Assembly: GCA_964451255.1 (NCBI GenBank)
Contig: CAYVHL010000001.1
Span: 930,001 to 994,000, forward strand
From: JAHBTB01 sp964451255
GTDB taxonomy: Bacteria; Armatimonadota; Fimbriimonadia; Fimbriimonadales; Fimbriimonadaceae
Direction: 5' to 3'
DNA: 64,000 nucleotides
The notes beneath the pieces were generated by a model. That model made no database searches. It saw nothing but the letters and a program-made list of their open reading frames with translations, and was not told the origin of the DNA. Below are positions 26,877-35,844 of this stretch, in pieces. The translations under genes were made by a program, and so were the position numbers. How positions within the stretch are numbered: position 1 is the stretch's first letter; the number at the start of each line of letters is the position of its first letter.

Positions 26877-27830
26877 ATGCTCAGTACTCTCGCTTTGACC
26901 GCGGCCGTCGCCATGGGCCAGGTCTCTGTATCCATAGACCCGTTCGCCAGATTCGACTATCTCAAATTGACCAGCGTCGCCCCTTGCAACTCCGGCGACT
27001 ACTTTCTTGCCGGCCTTGAGGGCGGCGAAGTCAAGTTGATGGATTCGTCCAAGAAGGAGTCCGTCGTGACTGTCTCCGCGTTCCAAGGCTCGGTACAGGG
27101 GACCGCGATCAGCCCGGACGGAGGATCCATCCTTGTAGGCGACGACCTTGGGCGTATTTTCCTCTGCAAGACCCACGGGGGTGACGTCCTTGTCAAGTAC
27201 CCGCGTGACAAGGGCCATACGCGGGGAATCCAAGACATGGCCTTTTCTCCTAACGGGCGCCAGTTCGCCAGCATCGCGCAAGACGACACCTTGCGGATCT
27301 GGAACAAGAGCGGAGGAGACCCGATCGCGATCTGCACCGGGGACGGGGCAAACTTCTACGGTCTGGCCTATAGTCCGGCGGGTTCGATCTACGTCGGAAC
27401 CTTGAGCGAGGGGATCCGCATCTACACCGGCAAGGGTCAACTGGCGGCGACGCTCAAGAACCCTTCCGAGGAGGGCGGCAACTACTTCGCCATGGACAAG
27501 GGCGCCCGAGTGGGCCTCTCGTGTGGCCGCAGTGGCAAGGTCTACGTTTGGGATTTGGCGCGCCGAAAGTATCGGGGGGTGCTCGAGGGACATACGGATT
27601 ACGTCAAAGGTGCGGCCGTGTCTCCGAACGGCAAGATCGCGGCGACGAGCTCCAGCGACGGGACTGTCAAGGTATGGGATCTCACCAGCCGCACCTGTCT
27701 GGGGACCTTCCACGACGTGGCGACACCCTGCCCGCTCGCTTTTACTCCTGACGGTAAGTACTTGGTCGCCGCCAACGCCGGAGGATCCTTGGTGATCTAC
27801 TCGGTCAAGCCGGCGCAAGGGCGAGGCTGA
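26877..27830 (+). CDS. Exported WD40-repeat protein
   Basis: 317 aa with a short signal peptide (MLSTLALTAAVAMGQV). WD40 blades are seen as repeated units: GTAISPDGGSILVGDDLGRI, DMAFSPNGRQFASIAQDDTL followed by RIWN, GAAVSPNGKIAATSSSDGTV followed by KVWD, and LAFTPDGKYLVAANAGGS. About six or seven blades fit the length of one propeller. No enzymatic motif is present, so it is probably a periplasmic scaffold or sensor. The ATG is at 26877. It converges with the M42 peptidase gene across a 4-bp gap. Confidence 0.85.
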   Translation: MLSTLALTAAVAMGQVSVSIDPFARFDYLKLTSVAPCNSGDYFLAGLEGGEVKLMDSSKKESVVTVSAFQGSVQGTAISPDGGSILVGDDLGRIFLCKTHGGDVLVKYPRDKGHTRGIQDMAFSPNGRQFASIAQDDTLRIWNKSGGDPIAICTGDGANFYGLAYSPAGSIYVGTLSEGIRIYTGKGQLAATLKNPSEEGGNYFAMDKGARVGLSCGRSGKVYVWDLARRKYRGVLEGHTDYVKGAAVSPNGKIAATSSSDGTVKVWDLTSRTCLGTFHDVATPCPLAFTPDGKYLVAANAGGSLVIYSVKPAQGRG

Positions 27831-27834
27831 GCCC

Positions 27835-28881
27835 TCAGCCTTCGATCAAATACTCAGCGACAAGGGTGGCCGTGTCCTTGAGCGCATCCGTGTGGGTCCG
27901 CTCATAGCCGTGGCTGGTGTCGACGCCCGGGCCGATCAAAGCGACCTGGGCTCGCCCACCTGACCGCCAATAGACCGAACCGTCGGAACCATAGTGGGGA
28001 TAGACGTCGGCAAGGAGCTCGACCCCGGCTGCCGAGGCGATGTCTCTCAGCTTTGTGGTCAGGGCCTTGGAATAGGGGCCGCTCGAATCCTTGACGCAGA
28101 CCGAACAATGGTGCTCGTCGCCGGTCAGCCCCGAGCCGATGCAGGCCATGTCCAAGACGACCAGTTCTGCCAGGTCGTCAGGCAACCCGTCGTGCCCGCC
28201 ATGGCCGACCTCCTCGTAGTTGCTGAAGAGCAAGTGCGTCCGCTGCGCCGGGCTGACACCCGCGTCCTTCAAAGCCTTCAGGGCCGCCAGCAAGCAGGCG
28301 ACGCATGCCTTGTCGTCCAAGAATCGGCTCCGGACAAAGCCTGATCCGCTCCGCTCAAACCGAGGGTCAAAACTGACAAAGTCCCCTACTGAGATCCCCA
28401 GTAATTGGGTCTCCTCTTTGCTTTTCGTCCTTTCATCGATCCGCACCTCCATCGTGTCGGCGTTTCGAGGAGCGGTCGAAGCGTCCTTGTTCACGTGGGC
28501 GGCGCCGTTCGCGAGCACGAGCGATCCACGGACGCTGTCGTCGTTGCGCGTGTGGATCGTGACCCCTTCGCTCTCGACGCTGGGCCACATGAGCCCGTTC
28601 AAAGCCGTCAACCGAAGCCGACCGTTGGCCTTGACCTCGGCCACCATCGCTCCCAAGGTGTCGATGTGGCCTGTCAAGGCACGGGGCGAGTCTTCCCTTA
28701 GACCCGTGAGTTCGCAAACCAGGGCGCCCTTCTTTGTGAACACAGACGGCATGCCCAGATCCTCCAGTTGGCTCTGGACAAGCCGGACAGCCCAATCTGT
28801 GTCGCCCGTAGGGCTCGGCGTGTTGACCAGGTCCTCCAGGACGGTCAGGAGGTAGTCGGTGTTGACGTCGAGCCGAGGCAT
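27835..28881 (-). CDS. M42 family metallopeptidase (aminopeptidase/cellulase-like)
   Basis: 348 aa. Dinuclear metal-site motifs of M42 are present: ALTGHIDTLGAMV (His and Asp ligands), RFLDDKACVACLLAAL (bridging Asp), SNYEEVGHGGHDG (catalytic Glu), LDMACIGSG, and near the end YPHYGSDGSVY and DTSHGYERTHTDAL. It should release N-terminal residues from peptides as a large oligomer in the cytoplasm. The ATG is at 28881, 9 bp downstream of the tricorn-like protease gene. The pairing suggests a joint role in peptide breakdown. Confidence 0.93.
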   Translation of the reverse strand: MPRLDVNTDYLLTVLEDLVNTPSPTGDTDWAVRLVQSQLEDLGMPSVFTKKGALVCELTGLREDSPRALTGHIDTLGAMVAEVKANGRLRLTALNGLMWPSVESEGVTIHTRNDDSVRGSLVLANGAAHVNKDASTAPRNADTMEVRIDERTKSKEETQLLGISVGDFVSFDPRFERSGSGFVRSRFLDDKACVACLLAALKALKDAGVSPAQRTHLLFSNYEEVGHGGHDGLPDDLAELVVLDMACIGSGLTGDEHHCSVCVKDSSGPYSKALTTKLRDIASAAGVELLADVYPHYGSDGSVYWRSGGRAQVALIGPGVDTSHGYERTHTDALKDTATLVAEYLIEG

Positions 28882-28890
28882 GAGCGCATT

Positions 28891-31800
28891 TTAGCCGGGC
28901 GGCGGGAGCTTTGACTTGTCCGGCATCGTTGGCTTCTTGATTTCCAGCTTGAATCCGGCCAATTCTTGGTTCAGCACCTCGATCGCCTTGTCCAGTTGCG
29001 AGTCGTGCCCCAGCCGCCATTGGGCGGGATCCAGGGGCACATCGAAGTCAGGTGGGGTCCCGATGTTCTCGATGATCCACTCTCCGGTGACCGGGTTGTA
29101 CATGGCGTCGTCCGGCGCCCTCACCGAGCCGCCGTCCGCAACTTGGAACCCGTAGGCGGAGAGCATGGCGCCCCAAGTCCGGCGCCCGACTAACTTCCCT
29201 GCCCCTCGCTGGCGGAACAGGAACGGAAAGATGTCCCCGCCTGACCCAGACATCTCGTTGATGAGCATGACCTTGGGGCCATAGATGGCCAGGGGCGGGA
29301 TCAGCATGTCCTTGCCGTGCCGGGTATGGGAGCCAAAATCCAACGGCTTTGTTAGCCAGTCGACCATGTAGTCGTCGATCGAACCGCCGTGGTTGAACCG
29401 CTCGTCCACGACCATGCCCGTCTTGTCCGCTTGCGCGAAGTAGTACCGGTTGAACTCTGTCCAACCTGGCGGGCTCGTGTCGGGGATGTGGACATAGCCC
29501 GCCTTGCCGCCCGTCATCTTGTCGACATACCGGCGGTTGTCTTCGCTCCAGGCCCGGCTGCGGAGGGCGGACTCGCTCGCGACAGGAAGGACGGTGACCG
29601 TGCGGCTTCCGGATCCGTCGGGGTTAGGGCCGATCTTGAGCTTCACCTGTTTGCCCGCCTGGTCTTCCAACGCAAGGTAGATGTCGTTGACCGACGTCAA
29701 ATCCTTGCCGTTGATCGACAGGATGTATTCGCCCGCCTTGGCGTTGACGCCAGGCTGGGCGAGGGGGGCGAAGAGTCCGGGGTTCCACTGCTCGCCGTCA
29801 TAGACCCGCGCCAGGCGATAGCGGCCGTTCTCGAACGTGTAGTCCGCCCCGAGCAACCCGCCCTTGACCCTCTTGGTCTCGGGTGAGTCTCCGCCTTCAA
29901 TGAACATGTGGCCGATACACAGTTCGCCGAGCATGTCGGTGAAGAGGTAGTTCAGATCCTGGCGCGAGCGGATTCCCGCCAAGAACGGCTCGTACTTCCG
30001 TTCCATCGCAAAGCTGTCGATGCCGTGCAGGTTCGGGTCGTAGAAGAGCACGCGCTCTTGTTGCCAGACTTCGTGGTAGATGTGGCGCCACTCGGCTACT
30101 GGGTCGACCTTGGCCTGGGCAGAATCGATCGCCACCGGCTTAGGATCTGTGGCGGCCGGCGTTCCCGTGCCCACAATGGCCAACCCTTTGCCCTCTCGGA
30201 GAAGCGCCTTCTTGCCATCGGCGGTGACTTCGATCCCCACCGCCCCTTTGGCGAATGGCGTCGCCTTTCGATCCTTGAAATTGAACTTGAGGACGGTCGG
30301 CGGCCCGCCTTGATCGGCAGGGCCGCTGCGTGGCTCGCGCTGGAGAAGGAAAAACGATCCTGCGGGTCCTGGCTCGACTTGTTCATACAGGGCCGTGGGC
30401 ATTGGCAAGGCCAGAATTCGGTGTCCGATCCCCTCGATATCGACCTTGGTTCGCACGGGAGCCACAGCTTCAGGTTTCTTGGTGTCGGGATTGGGTTCGG
30501 CTTTCTTGATTGGCTCCTCGTCGCTCTCAGGCTGCAAGGGGTTCGCTCCATCAGCCGCCAGCACGACCGCATAGACGCGGCTCACCGGGTTCACGTTGAT
30601 GTACTGCGACATGTCCTCGAAGTCGGCGCCCGGCCCCGCCGTGGTACTGGCCAGAAAATAGAGAAGCTTGCCATCCCGGTCGAACGCCGGGTCGGTGGCA
30701 TCGGCCAACCCGTCGGTGATTTGGGTCGCTTTCTTGGACTCAAGGCTGTAAAGGAAAACTGCGTTGACATGGCTGACCAAGTCTCGGTAGTAGGTCAACC
30801 ACTTGGAGTCCGGGGACCAGCGGGGGCGATAGGACGTACCTTGCCGATAGGTGCCCGTGTCGACCTTGACGTTGACGCCGGTGGCGACGTCCATGATCCA
30901 AATGTTGTGCTTCTCGTCGGTGTAGGACAGGTGCTTCGAATCCGGCGAGAAGAGGAGGTTGTCGTAATTGCCCGGGTCTTCGCCCAAAGCCACGAGCTTC
31001 CACTTCTGGGTCGTGAGGTCGTACAGGGAGAGTTTTTGTGTCCCGTCCTGGTCCGTCAGGTAAGCGATGGTCTTCCCGTCCGGCGACCACACGGCCCCCT
31101 GCCTGTGCGGGCCCGTCGCGTCGTCATGGAGAAGTTCCGGACTCCCCTTCTCGGCCGGCACGGTCGCGACGAATCCGCGCCCGGTGACCAGCACCCGAGC
31201 CCCCGTAGGCGAGATCGTGAGGCCCTCGAGGTTCTCGGACAGCTTCTTGAACTCAGGCCTGGTCTCCTGGAAGTCGCCAGCCAGCTTGACCGGAACCGCG
31301 CTGGACTTGCCCGAAGCCAGGTCATAGATGTTCAGCGAGCCAAACTTCTCGTAGACGATCCCGCCAGGACCCGCGTCCGCCGACTTGATGTCGAACCCGT
31401 CACCGGGGATCACCGCCGACTTTGCGCCGCTCTTGGTGTCGTACTTCCAAAGCCCGCGTGGCCCGGTCGGGTCGCTCAGGTAAAAGACGTCGTCGCCGAC
31501 CCACATCGGGTTGATGTCGTCCGTGTTCTGCCGGGGCACCTCGACGACGTGGGAATCGGAGAGGTCGCCGATCCAAACGGGCGCTGTCTGCCCGCCGCGG
31601 TAACGTTTCCAGGCGAGCTCCCAATGGCCCGTGGGTGTGTAGGCGATCCGTTTTCCGTCAGGCGAATAACACCCAGCGTAACCCGAAGGAAACGGTAGCG
31701 CGTCGGGTACCCCGCCGGTGGCCGGGACTGTGAACATCCGTGGGTAGTCGGTGTTCGACAGCATGTTCGAAGAGAACAAGACGCCCTTTCCGTCTGGGGT

Positions 31801-32136
31801 CCAGCCCAAGCAGGTGTCCTTGCCCGGGTGGGCGGTCAGACGCTTGGGCACCCCGCCCTCGCTCGGCATCACGAAGACGTCGGGGTTTCCGTCGTAGCTC
31901 CCGGTGAAGGCGATCTGTTTGCCGTCGGGAGAAAAATGCGGGTCTGACTCGATACCGGGGTCGGATGTGAGGCGGGCCGCCATACCGCCTGACCGCGGCA
32001 CCGTCCACAGGTCGCCTGCGAACTGGAAGACGATGCTTGTCGAACTCAAAGTGGGTTGCTGAAGCAGCAGCGGCGTCTTCGTCGAGTCCAGCATGGGCGG
32101 GGCGCCAAGTGCGAGCGCGGCAAGCAACGGGGTCAT
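28891..32136 (-). CDS. Tricorn-type S41 protease with TolB-like propeller
   Basis: 1081 aa. It has a signal-like N-terminus (MTPLLAALALGAPP). Two beta-propeller regions built from TolB-like repeats follow (ESDPHFSPDGKQIAFTGSYD, YNDNL-type units) to about residue 620. Then come a helical C1 segment, a PDZ domain (AGEYILSINGKDLTSVNDIY), and the S41 catalytic domain. The nucleophile is in NEMSGSGGDIFPF (Ser about 965), and an upstream His lies in ELCIGHMFIEGGD. The order matches tricorn protease. The signal-like start suggests the periplasm, unlike archaeal tricorn. It lies upstream of the M42 gene. Confidence 0.88.
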   Translation of the reverse strand: MTPLLAALALGAPPMLDSTKTPLLLQQPTLSSTSIVFQFAGDLWTVPRSGGMAARLTSDPGIESDPHFSPDGKQIAFTGSYDGNPDVFVMPSEGGVPKRLTAHPGKDTCLGWTPDGKGVLFSSNMLSNTDYPRMFTVPATGGVPDALPFPSGYAGCYSPDGKRIAYTPTGHWELAWKRYRGGQTAPVWIGDLSDSHVVEVPRQNTDDINPMWVGDDVFYLSDPTGPRGLWKYDTKSGAKSAVIPGDGFDIKSADAGPGGIVYEKFGSLNIYDLASGKSSAVPVKLAGDFQETRPEFKKLSENLEGLTISPTGARVLVTGRGFVATVPAEKGSPELLHDDATGPHRQGAVWSPDGKTIAYLTDQDGTQKLSLYDLTTQKWKLVALGEDPGNYDNLLFSPDSKHLSYTDEKHNIWIMDVATGVNVKVDTGTYRQGTSYRPRWSPDSKWLTYYRDLVSHVNAVFLYSLESKKATQITDGLADATDPAFDRDGKLLYFLASTTAGPGADFEDMSQYINVNPVSRVYAVVLAADGANPLQPESDEEPIKKAEPNPDTKKPEAVAPVRTKVDIEGIGHRILALPMPTALYEQVEPGPAGSFFLLQREPRSGPADQGGPPTVLKFNFKDRKATPFAKGAVGIEVTADGKKALLREGKGLAIVGTGTPAATDPKPVAIDSAQAKVDPVAEWRHIYHEVWQQERVLFYDPNLHGIDSFAMERKYEPFLAGIRSRQDLNYLFTDMLGELCIGHMFIEGGDSPETKRVKGGLLGADYTFENGRYRLARVYDGEQWNPGLFAPLAQPGVNAKAGEYILSINGKDLTSVNDIYLALEDQAGKQVKLKIGPNPDGSGSRTVTVLPVASESALRSRAWSEDNRRYVDKMTGGKAGYVHIPDTSPPGWTEFNRYYFAQADKTGMVVDERFNHGGSIDDYMVDWLTKPLDFGSHTRHGKDMLIPPLAIYGPKVMLINEMSGSGGDIFPFLFRQRGAGKLVGRRTWGAMLSAYGFQVADGGSVRAPDDAMYNPVTGEWIIENIGTPPDFDVPLDPAQWRLGHDSQLDKAIEVLNQELAGFKLEIKKPTMPDKSKLPPPG

Positions 32137-32183
32137 GGAAAGATCATATCCACAATCGGCACCCTGTCACAATGGGGGTTCGC

Positions 32184-33551
32184 ATGCGGCAAAACGTGCG
32201 CATCATAACGCTCGGCTGCGCGAAGAACGAAGTCGACAGCGAGGAGATCGCCGGCGTCCTCAGGGCGGCTGGCTACACGGTCGACGCCAACCTTCCCGCC
32301 GACCTGACCGTTGTCAACACGTGCGGCTTTCTGGAGAAGGCGAAGACCGAGTCGGTCGAGGCGATACGCAAGGCGGTCGAGGCCAAGGGCACGGGCCGCG
32401 TGGTCGTCGCGGGATGTTTGTCCCAGAGATTGGGCGAGGAACTAGCCGTCTTGGCCCCAGGAGCCGACGCCTACGTGGGCGTCGGACAGATGGGCAGGTT
32501 CGCAGACGTCGCCGCCTCAGTTTTTCAACGCTCTGCCCCGCTCATCGACGTCAAGCCCCCGCACCACCAATGGGCGGACGTCGGCACCAGGCAACGTACC
32601 GGCAAGCCCTGGAGCGCCTACCTGAAGCTCAGCGAGGGCTGCGACCACCAATGCACGTTTTGCACCATCCCCAGCTTCCGGGGCCGTCACGCCAGCAAGC
32701 CGATCGAGAGGGTCGTCGAAGAGGCGCGATTCCTCGCCGAGACCGGATGTGTCGAGGTGAACCTGATCGCCCAGGACGTCACCCAGTACGGCTACGACTT
32801 GTACCGCGCTTTCACTCTGCCCCGACTCTTGCGGGAGCTCAACATGATCGACGGCCTGAGGTGGATCAGGCTCCTCTACTTCTATCCGAACCGGTTGACC
32901 GACGAGGTCATCGAGGCGATGGCGAGCCTCGAAAGGATATTGCCCTACATAGACATCCCACTCCAGCACACCCATCCCGACGTCCTGAGGCGGATGAAAC
33001 GCCCGTGGGACGGCGAACGCTACTTAGCGTTGTTCGAAAAGGTGCGTTCGTCGATTCCCGAGGTGGCGATCCGGACGACCTTCATCGTGGGGTTCCCAGG
33101 TGAGACCGAATCCGAGTTCGCTTCTCTGCTGGACTTTGTCCAGGCGGCGCGGCTTGACCGAGTCGGCGCCTTCACCTACTCCCGCGAAACCGGCACGCCG
33201 AGCGCGGAAATGCCCGGCCAAGTGCCGTTTAGGGTGAAGCGGGAGCGGTACGACCGCCTGATGAGAGCGCAATCGGTCGTCACCACCCAGAAGAACAAGG
33301 GCTGGATCGGGCGCGAGTTGGAAGTTCTGGTCGACGAGGTGAAGGACGGCTGGTCGGCAGGCAGGTCGTTCCGTGACGCGCCCGAGATCGACGGTTGGGT
33401 TTACGCCAGGGGCGAAGCCCGTCCAGGATCATTTGTCCAGGTCACCATCGACGAGGCGCAGACTCACGACCTCTACGGACACTTACCCGACCGTGGCACC
33501 GCGAGCCGCAAAATGACGCCTCTACGTATGGCTTCGTCCGAGCCACGCTAG
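32184..33551 (+). CDS. rimO: Ribosomal protein uS12 methylthiotransferase RimO
   Basis: 455 aa from the ATG at 32184 (MRQNVRIITLGCAKNEVDSE), with GGGGG about 5 nt upstream. An ATG at 32172 is an alternative. The N-terminal MTTase domain has cysteines in TLGCAKN, NTCGFL and VAGCLSQR. The radical SAM motif is CDHQCTFC, followed by TIPSFRGRHASKP. The C-terminal TRAM domain is present (GRELEVLVDEVKDGW). RimO uses two Fe-S clusters to methylthiolate Asp of ribosomal protein S12. It is divergent from the tricorn-like gene and shares its last 4 bases with the nusB stop. Confidence 0.95.
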   Translation: MRQNVRIITLGCAKNEVDSEEIAGVLRAAGYTVDANLPADLTVVNTCGFLEKAKTESVEAIRKAVEAKGTGRVVVAGCLSQRLGEELAVLAPGADAYVGVGQMGRFADVAASVFQRSAPLIDVKPPHHQWADVGTRQRTGKPWSAYLKLSEGCDHQCTFCTIPSFRGRHASKPIERVVEEARFLAETGCVEVNLIAQDVTQYGYDLYRAFTLPRLLRELNMIDGLRWIRLLYFYPNRLTDEVIEAMASLERILPYIDIPLQHTHPDVLRRMKRPWDGERYLALFEKVRSSIPEVAIRTTFIVGFPGETESEFASLLDFVQAARLDRVGAFTYSRETGTPSAEMPGQVPFRVKRERYDRLMRAQSVVTTQKNKGWIGRELEVLVDEVKDGWSAGRSFRDAPEIDGWVYARGEARPGSFVQVTIDEAQTHDLYGHLPDRGTASRKMTPLRMASSEPR

Positions 33552-34108
33552 TCGTCGCTCTTGACCACCCAAGGCCCGACCTTGAACCGGGCCAACTCTG
33601 GCCCCTCTACATCGGTGCGGTCTTCTGACGGGGCGGAGGCTTCCTCGTCCACCGGCTGCTTTTCCTCCATCGATGGATCCCAATCTGCCTTGGACGAACC
33701 CGCGAGCACACTTGCCAGCACGCCGTTGACAAACCGCCCGCTGTCAGCGCCGCCGAAAGTCTTGGCCAGTTCCACCGCCTGGGTGATCGTCACCTTTGGG
33801 GGCATGCCAGGCAGATGGTGGATCTCGTAGACGGCGATCCGAAGTACCACCAGGTCGGTCACGGCCAGCCGGTCGACCGACCATCCCCGGGCCAGGTAGT
33901 GGCCGATGTCCCCGTCGATCTCGCGCACAGCCTTCGAGACCCCATTGACGAGGCCGCGCATGAAGTCCTCGCTATCCGTTACAAGCGGCTGCCGGGCCAG
34001 CACGTCGGTGACGGCCTCTTCGACCGGACAGTGCCCGACTTGCACGCTGTACAAGGCCTCGAACGCCAATTGGCGGGCCAACCTCCGCGACCTTGACGGC
34101 TCGTTCAT
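33548..34108 (-). CDS. nusB: Transcription antitermination factor NusB
   Basis: 186 aa. The NusB core is RRLARQLAFEALYSVQVG at the start, AVTDLVVLRIAVYEIHHLPG in the middle, then ITQAVELAKTFGGADSGRFV and NGVLASV. NusB with NusE binds boxA in rRNA leaders to promote antitermination. An acidic C-terminal tail of about 35 residues (MEEKQPVDEEASAPSEDRTD) extends past the usual end. The ATG at 34108 overlaps the accC stop by 4 bp. Its stop shares CTAG with the convergent rimO stop. Confidence 0.95.
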   Translation of the reverse strand: MNEPSRSRRLARQLAFEALYSVQVGHCPVEEAVTDVLARQPLVTDSEDFMRGLVNGVSKAVREIDGDIGHYLARGWSVDRLAVTDLVVLRIAVYEIHHLPGMPPKVTITQAVELAKTFGGADSGRFVNGVLASVLAGSSKADWDPSMEEKQPVDEEASAPSEDRTDVEGPELARFKVGPWVVKSDD

Positions 34109-35463
34109 GTGGCTTGGCCTTCGGCCAAGAAACGGCCCACGAAAGCCGTGCTGACGTTGCCCGATATGTAATCCGGGTGCCGCACCAACCGGCGCAAGAA
34201 GGGGATGTTCGTCTGGATGCCCTCGACATTGAACTCGTCGAGGCAGACGCGGAGCCGGTTCACGGCTTCCGCCCGGTCACGGCCGGTCACAATCAGCTTC
34301 GCGATCATCGGGTCGTAGAACGGGGACACGGTGAACCCTGCGTAGACGTGGGTGTCTAGCCGCACACCTCCGAATCCCGGGGCCTCCCACCTCGTGATCT
34401 TGCCTGTCGAGGGGGCAAAGTCTTTGTCGGGATCTTGCGCGGTGATCCGCGCCTCGATGGCGTGGCCTTCCAGCGCGATGTCGCTTTGGCTGAATGGAAG
34501 CGGTTCGCCGTCGGCGATCCGAACCTGCCACTGGACGAGGTCAAGCCCCGTGACCGACTCGGTGACCGGGTGCTCGACCTGAATTCGCGTGTTCATTTCG
34601 AGGAAGTAGAACCGGCCGTCGGTGTCGAGCAGGAACTCGACCGTCCCCGCGTTGGTATATCCGACGCTCTTGGCCACGCGGACGGCGGCCTCGCCCATAC
34701 GTTGCCGGGTGTCGGGGTCGAGCACCGCACACGGTGCCTCCTCGACGATCTTCTGGTGCCGCAGGTTCTGGACGCTGCATTCGCGCTCGCCCAAGTGGAC
34801 CATGTTGCCGTGCAGGTCGCCCAACACTTGGATCTCCACATGGCGCGGCTCGACCACGCACTTTTCCACCAGCAAGTCGCCGTTTCCGAAACTAGCCTGG
34901 GCTTCTGCTTGGGCAGTCTTGAAAAGGCGTCCGAGCTCTTCGTCGTCGTTCGCACGGCGGATCCCACGGCCACCCCCACCAGCCACAGCCTTGAGGAGAA
35001 CCGGATAACCGATCTGCTCGGCCCATTTGGCCGCCTCAGATTCGTTTGCGACGATCCCGTCGGAGCCAGGCACGACCGGACAGTTGGCGTCGACCGCCGC
35101 CTCCTTCGCCCTCGCCTTGTCCCCCATCGCCTCGATCGCGGAGACGGGCGGCCCGATAAATGTGACCCCCATCGCTGCCAAAGCTTCCGCAAACCGCGCC
35201 CTCTCACTGAAATAGCCGAATCCGGGGTGCACGGCCTGGGCGGCCGTGATCTCGGCCGCCATCAGGACGTTCGCCAAGTTCAAATAGCTGTCCGTGTTGC
35301 TAGCCTCACCGACGCATACCGAGCGGTCGGCGATCTGAACGTGCCTGCTGTCGGCGTCTGCCCGGGAGTGAATGGCGATCGCTTCCACCCCAAGCTCGTG
35401 GAGCGCACGGATGACCCGGCAGGCGATCTCGCCCCTGTTGGCGACCAAAACACGGTCAAACAT
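34105..35463 (-). CDS. accC: Biotin carboxylase subunit of acetyl-CoA carboxylase
   Basis: 452 aa, complete. ATP-grasp features: FDRVLVANRGEIACRVIRA at the N-terminus; the Gly-rich loop KAVAGGGGRGIRRAN; the carboxylase signature FLEMNTRIQVEHPVTE with the catalytic Arg and Glu; and HAIEARITAQDP near the end. It carboxylates the biotin of a carrier protein using ATP and bicarbonate. It is directly preceded by an unknown membrane protein and, before that, the accB homolog, whose product lacks the biotinyl Lys. The cognate carrier in this cell may therefore lie elsewhere. Confidence 0.96.
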   Translation of the reverse strand: MFDRVLVANRGEIACRVIRALHELGVEAIAIHSRADADSRHVQIADRSVCVGEASNTDSYLNLANVLMAAEITAAQAVHPGFGYFSERARFAEALAAMGVTFIGPPVSAIEAMGDKARAKEAAVDANCPVVPGSDGIVANESEAAKWAEQIGYPVLLKAVAGGGGRGIRRANDDEELGRLFKTAQAEAQASFGNGDLLVEKCVVEPRHVEIQVLGDLHGNMVHLGERECSVQNLRHQKIVEEAPCAVLDPDTRQRMGEAAVRVAKSVGYTNAGTVEFLLDTDGRFYFLEMNTRIQVEHPVTESVTGLDLVQWQVRIADGEPLPFSQSDIALEGHAIEARITAQDPDKDFAPSTGKITRWEAPGFGGVRLDTHVYAGFTVSPFYDPMIAKLIVTGRDRAEAVNRLRVCLDEFNVEGIQTNIPFLRRLVRHPDYISGNVSTAFVGRFLAEGQAT

Positions 35464-35844
35464 TCAGTACTTCTCGTGGCCAGGGTGGACGCAATGGATC
35501 GTGCCTGTGGCCGGGTCGTAGACGTAGGGCTCGTGGCCGATCGGGCAACGGGCCAGATCACCCGTGACTTTGGCCGCAGAGAGCGACGCTGGTTTGGTGT
35601 CCTCAACCGGGTCGGTCGCCAGTTGGATCATCTGCCGGTCTTCTTGGAGTTGTTCCAAGCAGACCGTGTCCTTCGCCTTCAAGATGCTCTTCCCGACCAG
35701 CGTCTTCCCTTGCTTGTCAGCCCGCTCCGGCTCTTGTTTGGTCCCCGGGAAGATGCTCGAACCGTTGAGAAAGACAAATGTGAGTAGGAGGGCGATGACC
35801 GCCGCCACCATGATTCCGACAAGGGCCCGGCCAGATTTCTTCAT
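35464..35844 (-). CDS. Single-pass membrane protein with CP...H-type C-terminus, inserted between accB and accC
   Basis: 126 aa. The positive N-terminus and one helix (VGIMVAAVIALLLTFVFL, about 9-26) look like a pseudopilin or signal anchor. The middle is polar. The C-terminal segment CPIGHEPYVYDPATGTIHC followed by HPGH carries two Cys and several His. This recalls C-terminal pseudopilin segments and could bind metal or form a disulfide. The ATG overlaps the accB stop by 4 bp, and its stop abuts the accC ATG. No family is recognised. Its place in an acc operon is unusual. Confidence 0.72.
   Translation of the reverse strand: MKKSGRALVGIMVAAVIALLLTFVFLNGSSIFPGTKQEPERADKQGKTLVGKSILKAKDTVCLEQLQEDRQMIQLATDPVEDTKPASLSAAKVTGDLARCPIGHEPYVYDPATGTIHCVHPGHEKY

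Noticed and set aside
29908..31698. 596-codon open frame on the plus strand
   Set aside because: It lies wholly antisense to the tricorn-like protease, whose domains are unmistakable; Arg/His/Val-rich composition is typical of a high-GC antisense frame.
34435..35787. 450-codon plus-strand frame
   Set aside because: Antisense to accC and the adjoining membrane protein gene; no recognisable motif.
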